37,588 nt of DNA from an uncultured Azonexus sp. (GCA_937983545.1 CALJZP010000145.1:1-37588); one strand, 5' to 3'; shown: positions 24,472 through 33,421, counted from the stretch's first letter. Notes: generated by a model from the letters alone, not told the origin. Numbers and translations: made by a program.

Positions 24472-25277
24472 TGACGATCTGGTGGCTGGCTTACATTGCC
24501 CTGGGTGCATTTGCCGGTTTTTTTGCCGGCTTGCTCGGTATAGGCGGCGGCTCGTTGATGGTGCCGGTTCTTGTCATGTTGTTCACCGCTCAGGCGTTTC
24601 CGGTGGGTGAGGTCATGCATCTGGCGCTCGGCACGTCGATGGCGACCATTTTCTTCACCTCGATTTCCAGCGTCCGTACCCACCATGCCCATGGTGCCGT
24701 GTTGTGGCCTATCGTCCTGCGTATTACGCCGGGCATCATCGCCGGCACGCTGATCGGCACGCATGTGGCCAGTCTCGTGCCGACCAAGGCGCTCGCCCTG
24801 ATCTTCACGCTGTTCATCTGCTACGTCTCGGTACAGATGATCATCAACCTGAAGCCTCAGCCGCATCGCGAGTTGCCGGGTGCCGTTGCGACGGGAGCGG
24901 TAGGTGCCGGGATCGGTTTCATTTCCTGTCTGGTGGCGATTGGGGGGGGCGTACTCTCGGTTCCGTTCATGACCTGGTGCAACGTCAAGATGCAGAACGC
25001 CATCGGCACGTCGGCGGCGATCGGTTTTCCGATCGCGCTGGGCGGTGCGCTGGGGTATATCTGGAACGGCTGGTCGGTAAGCGGTTTGCCATCCGGCAGC
25101 ATGGGGTTCGTCTATATTCCGGCCGTAGTCGGCGTGGCGGCGGTCAGTATGCTGACCGCGCCGATCGGTGCGCGCCTGACCCACCAGTTGCCGGTAAAAA
25201 CGCTGAAGCGTGTTTTTGCGGGCATTCTGCTGGCCCTGGCCGGCAAGATGATGTGGGGCTTGTTCAGCGCGCCTTGA
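24471..25277 (+). CDS. TSUP (TauE/SafE) family permease
   Basis: 268 residues with about eight membrane segments. The family motif GLLGIGGGSLMVP is in the first half and its repeat VAIGGGVLSVPFM in the second. TSUP proteins export or import sulfite, sulfoacetate, organosulfonates or small carboxylates; the substrate cannot be set here. TGATG overlap with the EVE gene indicates co-translation. The last 14 bp overlap the end of the convergent enoyl-CoA hydratase gene. Confidence 0.9.
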   Translation: MTIWWLAYIALGAFAGFFAGLLGIGGGSLMVPVLVMLFTAQAFPVGEVMHLALGTSMATIFFTSISSVRTHHAHGAVLWPIVLRITPGIIAGTLIGTHVASLVPTKALALIFTLFICYVSVQMIINLKPQPHRELPGAVATGAVGAGIGFISCLVAIGGGVLSVPFMTWCNVKMQNAIGTSAAIGFPIALGGALGYIWNGWSVSGLPSGSMGFVYIPAVVGVAAVSMLTAPIGARLTHQLPVKTLKRVFAGILLALAGKMMWGLFSAP

Positions 25278-26040
25278 AAACCGGTTGTCGCTTTTCCAGG
25301 AAGGCGGCCAGGCCTTCCTGATAGTCCTCGGTTTGCAGGAAGGCGAAGGACTCGGCCTTTTCGGCGTCGGTCAACGGTCTGCCGTCAAGCAGGCGGCGTA
25401 TCCACTGCTTGTGCCAGCCGGCGACCAGCGGGGCGCCGGCGCAGATGCGACGGGCGGTGGCGTAGGCTTCTTCGACCACGTCGCTATCGGCGACAACCCT
25501 TGTCAGCAGGCCTTTTTCATAGGCTTCCGGGGCCCGCATGATGCGGCCTTCGAGGAGGATTTCCTTGACGACGCTTGGCCCGAGCAGGCGGAGCAGGCCT
25601 TCCATTTCTCCCGGGTACATCGAGAATCCCAGGCGGTTGATCGGCGCGCCGAAGCGGGCGCTTTCACCGGCGATCCGGAAGTCGCAAACGCCGGCGATTT
25701 CCAGCCCGCCGCCGATGCAGGCGCCGCTGATCAGCGCCACCGTCGGGTGCGGGCAATCCGCAATGGCGTTGAGTGCCTTGGCGACTTCGTTGTGATAGTC
25801 GAGGGCCTGCTCCAGGGTGGCGCGGCCAGTCACAAATTCCTCGAGGTCGCCGCCAGCGGCAAAGGCCTGGTCGCCAGCGCCGCGCAAAATGATGCAGCGG
25901 ATTCCGGGGTCGGCGCTGAGGCGTTCGACTTGTGCGGAAAGCTGCTGCCACATGCCTCGATTGATGGCGTTCAGCTTGTCGGGATTGTTCAAGGTCAGGG
26001 TGGCGATTTCGCCCTGGATATCGAGGTCGATGTTGCTCAT
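25264..26040 (-). CDS. Enoyl-CoA hydratase/isomerase family protein
   Basis: 258 residues of crotonase fold: oxyanion-hole segments AFAAGGDLEEF (about 60-70) and SGACIGGGLEIAGVCDFRIA (shown as GACIGGGLEIAGVCDF, about 103-118). The first catalytic Glu of hydratases (in GGGLE) is present. The second, normally in FGxPE, is replaced (FGAPINRLG), so it may be an isomerase, decarboxylase or thioesterase-like member and not a hydratase. The ATG at 26040 was preferred to the one at 26046 because the AAGGA is then 9 bp away and not 3. It is divergent from yjcH-actP and overlaps the 3' end of the TSUP gene by 14 bp. Confidence 0.86.
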   Translation of the reverse strand: MSNIDLDIQGEIATLTLNNPDKLNAINRGMWQQLSAQVERLSADPGIRCIILRGAGDQAFAAGGDLEEFVTGRATLEQALDYHNEVAKALNAIADCPHPTVALISGACIGGGLEIAGVCDFRIAGESARFGAPINRLGFSMYPGEMEGLLRLLGPSVVKEILLEGRIMRAPEAYEKGLLTRVVADSDVVEEAYATARRICAGAPLVAGWHKQWIRRLLDGRPLTDAEKAESFAFLQTEDYQEGLAAFLEKRQPVFKAR

Positions 26041-26059
26041 GTGCATGTTTCCTTTTGAT

Positions 26060-26071
26060 TAATTCGAATTA
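26060..26071. promoter_or_regulatory. 12-bp perfect palindrome between divergent genes
   Basis: TAATTCGAATTA lies between the enoyl-CoA hydratase-family gene and yjcH. A perfect AT-rich dyad here could be an operator, but no regulator is encoded alongside. Confidence 0.35.
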
Positions 26072-26110
26072 TGGACAGCGAAATTCTGGTCTCTTGTGTC
26101 TTCTATAAGA

Positions 26111-26116
26111 TATAAT
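26111..26116 (+). promoter_or_regulatory. Candidate -10 box of yjcH-actP
   Basis: A consensus TATAAT lies 42 bp upstream of the yjcH ATG in an AT-rich stretch. No good -35 hexamer is present at 16-18 bp, suggesting activator dependence. Confidence 0.5.
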
Positions 26117-26158
26117 TATGAATGCAGTTTGATCTAATTATTAATAAGGGAGATAACG

Positions 26159-26479
26159 ATGAGCAGCGCGATGTATGAGCGGATGCGAGCCAATCCGAAG
26201 TTCCAGGAGCTGGTTGCCCGTCGGGGGAGATTTGCGTGGACCCTGGCTTTCATTGTCCTGGCCATGTTCTATGGCTTCGTGATGGTTGTTGCCTTTAATC
26301 CGTTGTCCTTGGGGCAGCCGATTGTCGAAGGGTCCAAGGTGACGGTGGGGGTTGCCGTCGAACTCTTCATGTTCATTTTCTTCTGGGCGCTGACCGCAGT
26401 GTACGTCAAGCGCGCCAATGGCGAATTCGACGCCTTGACTCAGGAGATCGTCAAGGAAGCCTGGAAGGAGAACAAATAA
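26159..26479 (+). CDS. yjcH: DUF485 membrane protein YjcH
   Basis: 106 residues with two membrane helices (about 27-46 and 62-83) and the DUF485 pattern [16 protein letters not shown] and [21 protein letters not shown]485 proteins almost always precede an acetate-type sodium/solute symporter, as here, where the stop and the actP start share one base (TAATG). A GGGAGA Shine-Dalgarno lies 6 bp before the ATG. It is probably an accessory subunit of the symporter. Confidence 0.93.
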   Translation: MSSAMYERMRANPKFQELVARRGRFAWTLAFIVLAMFYGFVMVVAFNPLSLGQPIVEGSKVTVGVAVELFMFIFFWALTAVYVKRANGEFDALTQEIVKEAWKENK

Positions 26480-28143
26480 TGCTGCGCCAAATCATTACCG
26501 CGCTCGGCCTGCTCGGCCTGAGCACCCTGACGCTGGCTGCCGATGCCGTTGCCCAGACCGAAAAGCAGGCGACCAACTGGCACGCCATCATCATGTTCTG
26601 CATCTTCGTCGCGATGACGATGGGCATTACCTACTGGGCTGCCTCACGCACCAAGTCGACGTCCGATTTCTACACCGCCGGCGGCGGCATCACCGGTTTT
26701 CAGAATGGCCTGGCCATCGCCGGCGACTATATGTCGGCTGCCACCCTGCTCGGGCTGACCGCCATGGTCTATACCCAGGGCTATGACGGTTACATCTACA
26801 TGCTGTGCTTCTTTGCCGGCTGGCCGATCATCCTGTTCCTGATGGCCGAACGCCTGCGCAACCTGGGCAAGTTCACCTTCTCCGACATCACCGCCTATCG
26901 CCTCGACCAGGGCAAGGTGCGCACGATGGCCGCGATTTCGTCGCTGACTGTCGTCTGCTTCTACCTGATTGCCCAGATGGTCGGTGCCGGCCAGCTGATC
27001 AAGCTGCTCTTCGGCCTGGAGTACAACACCGCGATCTTCGCCGTCGGCATCCTGATGATGGTCTATGTTACCTTCGGCGGCATGGTTGCCACGACCTGGG
27101 TGCAGATCATCAAGGCCTGCATGTTGCTCTCGGGCGGCACGCTGGTCATGTTCCTGGCGATGAGCGAGTTCGGTTTCTCCTTCACCAACCTGCTGGAGAA
27201 AGCTACGGCAGTCCACAAGCTGGGCGACAAGCTGATGTATCCGGGCGCCCTGCTCAAGGACCCGGTCACCGCCATTTCGCTGGGTCTCGGCCTGATGTTC
27301 GGTACGGCCGGCCTGCCGCACATCCTGATGCGCTTCTTCACCGTGACCGATGCCAAGGAAGCGCGCAAGTCGGTACTCTATGCCTCAGGTTTCGTTGCCT
27401 ACTTCTTCAACGTCATCTTCCTGATGGGCCTCGCCGGCATCCTGATCGTCGGCCAGAACCCCGAGTTCTTCGAAGGCGGCACGGTCGGCGGCAAGCTGGT
27501 CGGCGGCGGCAACATGGTCGCCATGCACTTGGCCAAGGCCGTCGGCGGCAACATGCTGCTCGGCTTCCTGGCTGCCGTGGCCTTCGCCACCATCCTGGCC
27601 GTGGTTTCCGGCTTGGCGCTGGCAGGCGCTTCGGCGATCTCGCATGACATCTACGCTCGCGTGATCATGAAGGGGCAAGCTTCCGAAGCCACGGAAATCC
27701 GCGTTTCCAAGATTGCCACCATCTGCCTCGGTGCCGTCGCCATCGTGCTCGGCATCCTGTTCGAGAAGCAGAACATCGCCTTCATGGTCGGTCTGGCTTT
27801 CGGCGTGGCAGCTGCCGCCAACTTCCCGGTGCTGATCCTGTCGATGTACTGGAAGGGCCTGACGACGCGCGGTGCGCTGTTCGGCGGCTACGGCGGCCTG
27901 ATTTCCGCCGTGCTGTTCGTGCTCTTCTCGAAGTCGGTGTGGGTCGACGTGCTGGGCAACAAGGCGGCGCTCTTCCCCTACACCCAGCCCGCACTGTTTG
28001 CGATGCCGATTGCCTTCCTGCTCGCTTACGTCTTCTCGAAGAGCGATTCCAGCGTGCGTGCCCGTCAGGAAATCGATGCCTTCGAAGACCAGTACGTTCG
28101 TGCGCAAACCGGTTTCGGTGCGGCCTCCGCCAGTAACCACTAA
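26479..28143 (+). CDS. actP: Cation/acetate symporter ActP
   Basis: 554 residues, a sodium:solute symporter family protein with about 13 membrane segments. It has a cleavable-looking N-terminus (1-21), then the ActP-type core [20 protein letters not shown] (about 59-78) and [11 protein letters not shown], and later [16 protein letters not shown]. ActP takes up acetate and other short-chain monocarboxylates driven by sodium or proton gradient. Its neighbour yjcH and the length match E. coli ActP. A strong terminator follows. In this organism it could supply acetate or propionate to the CoA-ester metabolism encoded at the right end. Confidence 0.93.
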   Translation: MLRQIITALGLLGLSTLTLAADAVAQTEKQATNWHAIIMFCIFVAMTMGITYWAASRTKSTSDFYTAGGGITGFQNGLAIAGDYMSAATLLGLTAMVYTQGYDGYIYMLCFFAGWPIILFLMAERLRNLGKFTFSDITAYRLDQGKVRTMAAISSLTVVCFYLIAQMVGAGQLIKLLFGLEYNTAIFAVGILMMVYVTFGGMVATTWVQIIKACMLLSGGTLVMFLAMSEFGFSFTNLLEKATAVHKLGDKLMYPGALLKDPVTAISLGLGLMFGTAGLPHILMRFFTVTDAKEARKSVLYASGFVAYFFNVIFLMGLAGILIVGQNPEFFEGGTVGGKLVGGGNMVAMHLAKAVGGNMLLGFLAAVAFATILAVVSGLALAGASAISHDIYARVIMKGQASEATEIRVSKIATICLGAVAIVLGILFEKQNIAFMVGLAFGVAAAANFPVLILSMYWKGLTTRGALFGGYGGLISAVLFVLFSKSVWVDVLGNKAALFPYTQPALFAMPIAFLLAYVFSKSDSSVRARQEIDAFEDQYVRAQTGFGAASASNH

Positions 28144-28180
28144 GCTGTTCAGGTTTGTCAAAACTTCGCTTGTGAACTGT

Positions 28181-28217
28181 AAAAATCGCCCAGCCTTCGG
28201 TCTGGGCGATTTTTTTT
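28181..28217 (+). terminator. Rho-independent terminator of yjcH-actP
   Basis: A 12-bp stem (28182-28193 with 28202-28213, AAAATCGCCCAG/CTGGGCGATTTT) around a CTTCGG-containing loop, followed by a run of eight T. Confidence 0.95.
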
Positions 28218-28307
28218 ATTCTGTCCGTGGGGAATCTGCCGAGTATCCCGAGTAGGCACCGCTGCAATCGTCGGTTCAGCCTAAGCGAGAAAGGATCGAC
28301 CGTTCGC

Positions 28308-28676
28308 TCAAGTGTTTTGGAGAATAGTGATCGGTTTCTCTTTGCTCATTGCCCAATGAGCCGGGCTAGCTGGATAGTCATCTTCCGACTCTAGAGTCCA
28401 GGAAATTGCAGCGCAAATTGGCTTGAAGGAAAAGCCGCACAACAGCTTGGCGGATTGATCAAGCACAATCCAAGGTCGCTGCATTAGATGCATTAGATGC
28501 ATTGGACACAAAAAGGCCGGAACAGCGCCCGACCTTTTTTCAAAAACATCGGCAGCCAGCTTGGACAAATCAAAGGATGTCCCTACCTGTACCGGCGGAC
28601 AGTCCTTGAGAGTCTGCAGATGTTGGCCAATCAGAGTGTTCATGGGCTGCAAGAGCCAACTTACCTTCTGCATCAA
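28308..28676 (-). CDS. Doubtful small ORF in gene-poor region
   Basis: A 122-residue open frame (TTG at 28676 or ATG at 28673, with AAGG about 7 bp before the ATG). I see no known domain, signal peptide or membrane helix. A LMHLMHLMQ stretch comes from the short DNA repeat at about 28479-28503, and a terminator-like hairpin at 28510-28540 lies inside the frame. Both argue against a conserved protein. It may be a remnant or chance frame. The rest of 28218-28843 shows no convincing gene. Confidence 0.3.
   Translation of the reverse strand: MMQKVSWLLQPMNTLIGQHLQTLKDCPPVQVGTSFDLSKLAADVFEKRSGAVPAFLCPMHLMHLMQRPWIVLDQSAKLLCGFSFKPICAAISWTLESEDDYPASPAHWAMSKEKPITILQNT
28479..28503. repeat. Short tandem repeat, about 3 copies of 9 bp
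   Basis: Almost three tandem copies of ATGCATTAG (last copy partial, ATGCATTGG). It lies within the doubtful ORF and is probably a slippage product. Confidence 0.6.
28510..28540. terminator. Terminator-like hairpin in gene-poor region
   Basis: AAAAAGGCCGG (28510-28520) pairs with CCGACCTTTTT (28529-28539), one mismatch, 8-nt loop, with a T-run on the plus strand and a shorter one on the minus strand. It could end an unrecognised small transcript from either side. Confidence 0.45.
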
Positions 28677-28843
28677 ATGACCTTGAATTAATCCCCGTCC
28701 TCTGGGGTTAGCAACTATTCGGTCAGTATCAATCTTTGCCTATTACAAATGCATCGTATGCTGGAGTAAACGCTGGCTAACGCTAAAATTCACCGGAGTT
28801 GTACCGACTGTAAGCGTCCTGAGTTTGACTTGCGGAGTAGCCC

Positions 28844-30454
28844 ATGATTGCCCGGCCACGTTTTCTTTCACTCTTCTTCGCACTTCTGCTGATCATCAGC
28901 TGGCCGCTTGCATGGGCCAAGGAAAACCCGAGCGATGACGCTACGCTAACCGTCTTCAATCGATCGATCGTCACTTTTCGCAGCGAATTCCTGGGCGCTA
29001 AGCCCAGCTTCCGTGCTTCTCGCGCCCGCATGGTGATAGAAGAGGCACTGAATGACGGCAGCGATCTGGATATACAGGTCAGGCCGAGTCCGGAAGGCTA
29101 CTTGATCATGCTTGGTCATCGTCTGGCCTTTATCGTTGCTGCTGCCGATGCAGACCCGCTGCTCCAGGAAAATGCCGAAGCCCTGGCGAAACGTGCCGCT
29201 GGCAATCTGCAAAGGGCGGTCGAAGAAAGCCGGGAGTCGCGCAACCCGGAGCGTATGCTCAAAGCCGTTGGAAAAACCTTGTTGGCCAGTGCCTTGCTAC
29301 TGCTGTCGCTCTGGTTGATCTATCGCGCCCGCCGCAAGGCGACGAACTACCTGCTTCGACTTGCCAGCCGCAAAGCAGCGGCGCTACGTCTCGGAAACAC
29401 GCCGCTGATCGATACCCATACGCTGTTACAAGGGTTGAACCAAGCCTTTCGCATCCTGGCTTGGGGGCTTGCCGCCCTGCTGCTCTATGAGTGGCTCAGT
29501 TTCATCCTGAGCAGCTTTCCCTATACACGTAGTTGGGGCGAGCGCCTGAATGGCTATTTGCTGGGCGTCGTAGCCGAAATAACAGAAAGCATTGTCGGGG
29601 CCATTCCGGGCATGGGCGTCGCCATTGTCATTTTCCTGCTGGCCCGGCTGTGCGTCGGTTTCGTCGGTCAGATATTGCACCGGCTATCGCTCGCACAACC
29701 GCATCATCCGTGGTTGCGGTCGGAAACCGTGCCGACTTCGCGTCGCCTCTTAAGCATCGCCATCTGGCTTTTCGCCCTGGCCATGGCCTACCCCTACCTG
29801 CCGGGTGCCCAAACTGACGCTTTCAAAGGCTTGTCGGTCTTGCTGGGTCTGATGCTTTCGCTTGGCGCATCGAGCATCGTCGGCCAGGGCACGGCTGGCC
29901 TTGTGCTCACCTACACTGGCGCCTTTCGCATCGGCGAATATGTCCGGATCGGCGAATACGAAGGTACGGTCGTCGATATGGGTTTGTTCACCACACGCAT
30001 TCGCACCGGACTTGGCGAGGAGTTGACCCTGCCCAACTCGATGATCACCGCAACAGTCACCAAGAACTACTCGCGAGCCGTCCGCGGTCCCGGCTATATT
30101 GTCGATACCGTGGTGACGATCGGTTACGACACGCCCTGGCGGCAGGTCGAGGCTATGCTGATCGAGGCTGCCGGACGTACGCCGGGAATTCTGCTCCAGC
30201 CGCCTCCACGGGTGTTTCAAACCGCCTTGTCGGATTACTACCCGGAATATCGCCTGGTCGCTCAGGCGGTACCGACCGAGCCTCGCCCCAGGGCCGAAGT
30301 GCTCAGCACCTTGCACGCCAACATCCAGGATGTGTTCAACAACCATGGCGTACAAATCATGTCGCCGCATTACATGGCCGACCCGGGAGAGGCCAAGCTG
30401 GTGCCGAGCAAGGACTGGTATCGCGCGCCGGCCGAGCCACCGGAAAAATCATAA
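28844..30454 (+). CDS. MscS-family mechanosensitive channel
   Basis: 536 residues: signal peptide (1-25), a periplasmic N-terminal domain (about 26-140), then about five membrane segments. The MscS pore helix and beta domain follow: the Gly/Ala-rich LLGLMLSLGASSIVGQGTAGLVL (about 330-350; key glycines and alanines intact), FRIGEYVRIGEYEGTVVDMG and LPNSMITATVTKNYSR. The C-terminal domain ends near 520. Such channels release solutes during hypo-osmotic shock. A GGAG lies 6-10 bp before the ATG. It stands alone between the gene-poor stretch and the energy-taxis pair. Confidence 0.92.
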   Translation: MIARPRFLSLFFALLLIISWPLAWAKENPSDDATLTVFNRSIVTFRSEFLGAKPSFRASRARMVIEEALNDGSDLDIQVRPSPEGYLIMLGHRLAFIVAAADADPLLQENAEALAKRAAGNLQRAVEESRESRNPERMLKAVGKTLLASALLLLSLWLIYRARRKATNYLLRLASRKAAALRLGNTPLIDTHTLLQGLNQAFRILAWGLAALLLYEWLSFILSSFPYTRSWGERLNGYLLGVVAEITESIVGAIPGMGVAIVIFLLARLCVGFVGQILHRLSLAQPHHPWLRSETVPTSRRLLSIAIWLFALAMAYPYLPGAQTDAFKGLSVLLGLMLSLGASSIVGQGTAGLVLTYTGAFRIGEYVRIGEYEGTVVDMGLFTTRIRTGLGEELTLPNSMITATVTKNYSRAVRGPGYIVDTVVTIGYDTPWRQVEAMLIEAAGRTPGILLQPPPRVFQTALSDYYPEYRLVAQAVPTEPRPRAEVLSTLHANIQDVFNNHGVQIMSPHYMADPGEAKLVPSKDWYRAPAEPPEKS

Positions 30455-30816
30455 CTCGTTGTATTTCGCCCGCGAGCCAGCAGGGATTTTGCGTTGTTTT
30501 TGAGCGGCATGGTTCATGCCGTCTGTTCAAGGGCTACCTATCTTATCGGCGACCAAGCGCATGAACGTCGGCGCATTCGTGACCAGGCATGCTTGGGATG
30601 AGATTGACGAAGACGACTGGTATGACGCGGAGGCTGTCGGCATCGGGCACGGATCAATGTCGAGTCAAGGATCGCGTCCGCCTCGGATAGTGCGATTCCC
30701 GGCAAAGAACAGACTGGTTGGCAAGTTATGTAACCGCCTGCTCCAGGTTTGGCGTGTTTTGCTGTGCCATGTAGAACATCCGCAAAATCCAGATTGGCTC
30801 CTCCCCCCAGGCTTTG
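30455..30816. other. Intergenic stretch without a recognised gene
   Basis: About 360 bp between the MscS gene and the promoter of the taxis pair. An open frame of 109 codons (30516-30845, plus) crosses it but runs through the promoter and shows no domain or Shine-Dalgarno, so I do not call it. An acidic patch (DEIDEDDWYD) in that frame could be a decayed gene fragment. Confidence 0.4.
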
Positions 30817-30846
30817 TTGATATATGTGAAATTTATGATCTATAGT
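30817..30846 (+). promoter_or_regulatory. Sigma70-type promoter of the energy-taxis pair
   Basis: TTGATA (30817-30822), an 18-bp spacer and TATAGT (30841-30846), 26 bp before the PAS gene ATG, which has a strong GGAGG Shine-Dalgarno. Confidence 0.65.
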
Positions 30847-30872
30847 AAATTCATGGTAGTCGGAGGGGCGCC

Positions 30873-31391
30873 ATGAAGAGAGCTATTCAACCCAGCAACA
30901 TCGAACGCAAGATGCGGGAAGACGATTTCATCGTTTCCAAAACCAACCCGAAGGGGATCATTACTTATGGAAACCCGATATTCATCGAGTTTTCCGGGTA
31001 TTCCGAAGAAGAGTTGCTCGGGTCGCAGCACAACATCATCCGCCATCCCGACATGCCTCGTTCGGCCTTCAAGCTGGCTTGGGACACCATACAGTCCGGC
31101 AAGGAGTTCTTCGCCTATGTCAAGAACATGTCCAAGGATGGCGGCTTTTATTGGGTGTTTACCCACATCACCCCGGATTTCGACGGGAACGGCAAGATCG
31201 TCGGCTATACCTCGGTGCGTCGTTGCCCGTCCGCCGAAGCCGTCGCCAAGATCGAGCCGGTCTATCGAAGCATGCTGGCCGCGGAACAGGCAGCCGGATC
31301 GCGCTCGGCCATCGAGGCCGGTACCGCAGTCCTGGTCGACGTCATGAAACAGACCGGAATGACTTATGAAGAACTGGTTTTCTCCCTCTAA
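30873..31391 (+). CDS. Aer/CetB-like PAS-domain energy sensor
   Basis: 172 residues, a single soluble PAS domain closely resembling the N-terminus of the aerotaxis receptor Aer: [19 protein letters not shown], then [14 protein letters not shown] (53-66), YWVFTHITP and the GYTSVRR ending. In E. coli Aer, Arg57, His58 and Asp60 are needed for FAD binding; the same residues occur here at the same numbers. The protein has no membrane segment or signalling domain. It overlaps the downstream chemoreceptor gene by 26 bp, so the two products are probably made together and act as one receptor, as in Campylobacter CetB-CetA. It should sense redox or electron-transport status through FAD. Confidence 0.9.
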   Translation: MKRAIQPSNIERKMREDDFIVSKTNPKGIITYGNPIFIEFSGYSEEELLGSQHNIIRHPDMPRSAFKLAWDTIQSGKEFFAYVKNMSKDGGFYWVFTHITPDFDGNGKIVGYTSVRRCPSAEAVAKIEPVYRSMLAAEQAAGSRSAIEAGTAVLVDVMKQTGMTYEELVFSL

Positions 31392-32652
31392 ACGCAAGGC
31401 GTTACTGGTCTTCCTCCTGTTGTCGGCCGGGGTGACGGCCTTTGTGTCGCCATGGGTGGTGATCGGGGTGGCTGTCGCCGCGTTGCTCGTCTTGTTGCTG
31501 CCTGCGGCGGAGTCGCGGGCGGATCTTGCCAAGGTCGACGATTTGTTGCGCAAGGTTGGTGGCGGGCAACTGGTTGCGCGCTTGCCGCATACCTTGCATG
31601 ACCCCATGCTGGAGGCGATCCGGGTCAACCTGAACTCCGTGCTTGATCAGACCGAGACCGCGTTTCGCGAAATTCTGGGCGCAATGCAGGCATCTTCGAG
31701 CGGAAATACGGCGCGCCGCCTGCAGTTGCCCGGCTTGCACGGCACGTTTCGCAACGTGCTAGAGCAGATGCAGAGCCTGCTTGACCATCTCGAGGCGGCG
31801 CAGGAGTCGATTGCCCGCGAAGCCCTGCTGTCGCGAATTTTTCTGCGCTCGGAACGCGGTTTGTCACTGGCGATCGAGCACGTGGAACAGGCCCTGCGCG
31901 AGGTAGGCGGAAATTCGCGTACCTCGCGTACCCTGGTTGCAAGCTTCGGGGAGTCGGCCAGCGGCATGTCGACGGCTGCCCAGCGGATGTCGGAGGCTCT
32001 GGGTGAGGCGCAGCAGGCAGCGAAAAGAGGGGTGGGAGCGCTCGACGACCTGAATGCAAAAACAGCCGATATCCAGTTGCTGACTACCCGTATCGATGGC
32101 GTTGCCAAACAGACCAATCTGCTGGCGCTGAATGCGGCCATCGAAGCGGCAAGGGCCGGCGAGGCAGGAAGGGGCTTTGCGGTGGTTGCCGACGAGGTGC
32201 GCAAGTTGGCGGATCAGGCCCAGCACTCCGCAGAGGAGATTTCGGCAGCCATTGCAGCGATCATGCTTTCGATGCAATCGGCCACGGCGCAAATCGGTGC
32301 GCTAACGGATTCGGTGTCAGAAGCGCGGCAGACCGCGTTCGAATTCAGCAGCGAGCTGGCCAGTTCGGCATCGTCGGCCAACCAGGTCTGCGACTTGGTG
32401 ACGACGATCGAGGCGGGTGCCAGTGCCATGGAGTCTTCCATGGGGCTGGTTGCGACGGCCCAGAGAGCCAGGGCGGATGCCGCGTCGATCCTGCACGGTC
32501 AGGAGGTAAACATTACCTCGTTGTCGGCGATGGAGCAGGAGGCCGTCAAGATTGCCCGCTCCCGTCGCTGGGTCAAGGGCAGTCACGATCGTGAGGCGCT
32601 GGTGGCAATCTACGACCGGTTGTTTGCCGGAATAGAAAGCCGGATGCGTTGA
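31366..32652 (+). CDS. Membrane-anchored chemoreceptor without sensor domain (CetA-like)
   Basis: 428 residues: two closely spaced membrane helices (about 11-28 and 30-47) with virtually no periplasmic loop, a HAMP-like and coiled-coil region (about 50-200), and an MCP signalling domain. The hairpin tip is at 242-283 ([35 protein letters not shown]), so it should bind CheA and CheW. The C-terminus ends in [24 protein letters not shown] (abridged), without the NWETF-type CheR-tether pentapeptide. It has no ligand-binding domain of its own; input must come from the overlapping PAS protein. Control is shared through the promoter at 30817. Confidence 0.9.
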   Translation: MKNWFSPSKRKALLVFLLLSAGVTAFVSPWVVIGVAVAALLVLLLPAAESRADLAKVDDLLRKVGGGQLVARLPHTLHDPMLEAIRVNLNSVLDQTETAFREILGAMQASSSGNTARRLQLPGLHGTFRNVLEQMQSLLDHLEAAQESIAREALLSRIFLRSERGLSLAIEHVEQALREVGGNSRTSRTLVASFGESASGMSTAAQRMSEALGEAQQAAKRGVGALDDLNAKTADIQLLTTRIDGVAKQTNLLALNAAIEAARAGEAGRGFAVVADEVRKLADQAQHSAEEISAAIAAIMLSMQSATAQIGALTDSVSEARQTAFEFSSELASSASSANQVCDLVTTIEAGASAMESSMGLVATAQRARADAASILHGQEVNITSLSAMEQEAVKIARSRRWVKGSHDREALVAIYDRLFAGIESRMR

Positions 32653-32666
32653 TCCGCAAGCTGTTG

Positions 32667-33332
32667 TCAGGCAGCTTTCGGTGTCTTTGCATCCATCTTT
32701 GCCAGCGCTTCGCGCCCGGACAGCAAGTGATCGTGCATCAGCTTCTCCGCCTTGGGGGCATCGCTGGCCGCCAGGGCCGCCATGATCAGGCGGTGTTCGT
32801 CGAGAGACTGTTGCAGGCGCCCTTCGAGCGAGAGCGAGTGGAGGCGGGATAGTTTCAATACCTTGCGCAGGTCCTGGATGACCGACAGCAGCCAGCGATT
32901 CCCGGACAATTCCTGGATGCGCTTGTGGAATTCCTGGTTGGCCTCGAAAAAAGCATCGATACGGCCATCGCGGGCTGCGCTTTCAAGGCGGCCATGGATG
33001 TCCTGCAACGCCACGATATCGCCCGGTTTGGCATTGCGGACCGCTTCAGCGGCACAACGCCCTTCGAGCATCGCCATGAGCGGAAAGATGTCGTCAAGGT
33101 CCTGACGCGAGATTTCGGTGACATAGCAGCCCCGACGCGGACGCAGCTCGACCAGTCCCTCCGAAGCAAGCACCTTCAGTGCTTCGCGTAGCGGTGTACG
33201 TGAAATGCCGTACTGTTCGGCCAGCTTTTGCTCGTCAATCCAGGTGCCAGGCGTCAGTTCGTGAGCGAAAATCCGCTGGCGGAGACGTTCAGCGACTTCC
33301 TGATACAGTGCGGTGGGTGCGATGCGGGTCAT
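32667..33332 (-). CDS. GntR/FCD-family transcriptional regulator
   Basis: 221 residues. The N-terminal winged helix (about 8-72) has the GntR signature IDEQKLAEQYGISRTPLREALKVL (abridged: LAEQYGISRTPLREAL) and EGLVELRPRRGCYV. The C-terminal FCD ligand domain (about 80-205) has metal-site type residues (Asp and His in FHKRI and LDEHRLIM, then HDHLL). FCD regulators sense small carboxylic acids. It is divergent from the methylmalonyl-CoA mutase gene with interlocked promoters, so it probably controls the propionate/methylmalonate genes and itself. It converges on the chemoreceptor with 14 bp between them. Confidence 0.9.
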   Translation of the reverse strand: MTRIAPTALYQEVAERLRQRIFAHELTPGTWIDEQKLAEQYGISRTPLREALKVLASEGLVELRPRRGCYVTEISRQDLDDIFPLMAMLEGRCAAEAVRNAKPGDIVALQDIHGRLESAARDGRIDAFFEANQEFHKRIQELSGNRWLLSVIQDLRKVLKLSRLHSLSLEGRLQQSLDEHRLIMAALAASDAPKAEKLMHDHLLSGREALAKMDAKTPKAA

Positions 33333-33372
33333 TGTGATGTGGTCTCGGTGGACAATTCGGTACTTTGCCGAC

Positions 33373-33402
33373 TTGATTCCGTAATTATGGATACAGTATT
33401 AT
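33373..33402 (+). promoter_or_regulatory. Promoter of the methylmalonyl-CoA mutase operon
   Basis: TTGATT (33373-33378), an 18-bp spacer and TATTAT (33397-33402). It overlaps the divergent gntR promoter. Confidence 0.55.
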
Positions 33403-33421
33403 GTAGGGCTTGGTATGTCAA
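33393..33421 (-). promoter_or_regulatory. Promoter of the gntR-family gene
   Basis: On the minus strand a perfect TTGACA (33421-33416), a 17-bp spacer and TACTGT (33398-33393). The -10 box shares bases with the -10 box of the opposing mutase promoter. Confidence 0.6.

Noticed and set aside
30701-30745. Sigma54 promoter before the taxis pair
   Set aside because: TGGCA is present, but the required GC element at the right spacing is missing; a good sigma70 promoter lies downstream.
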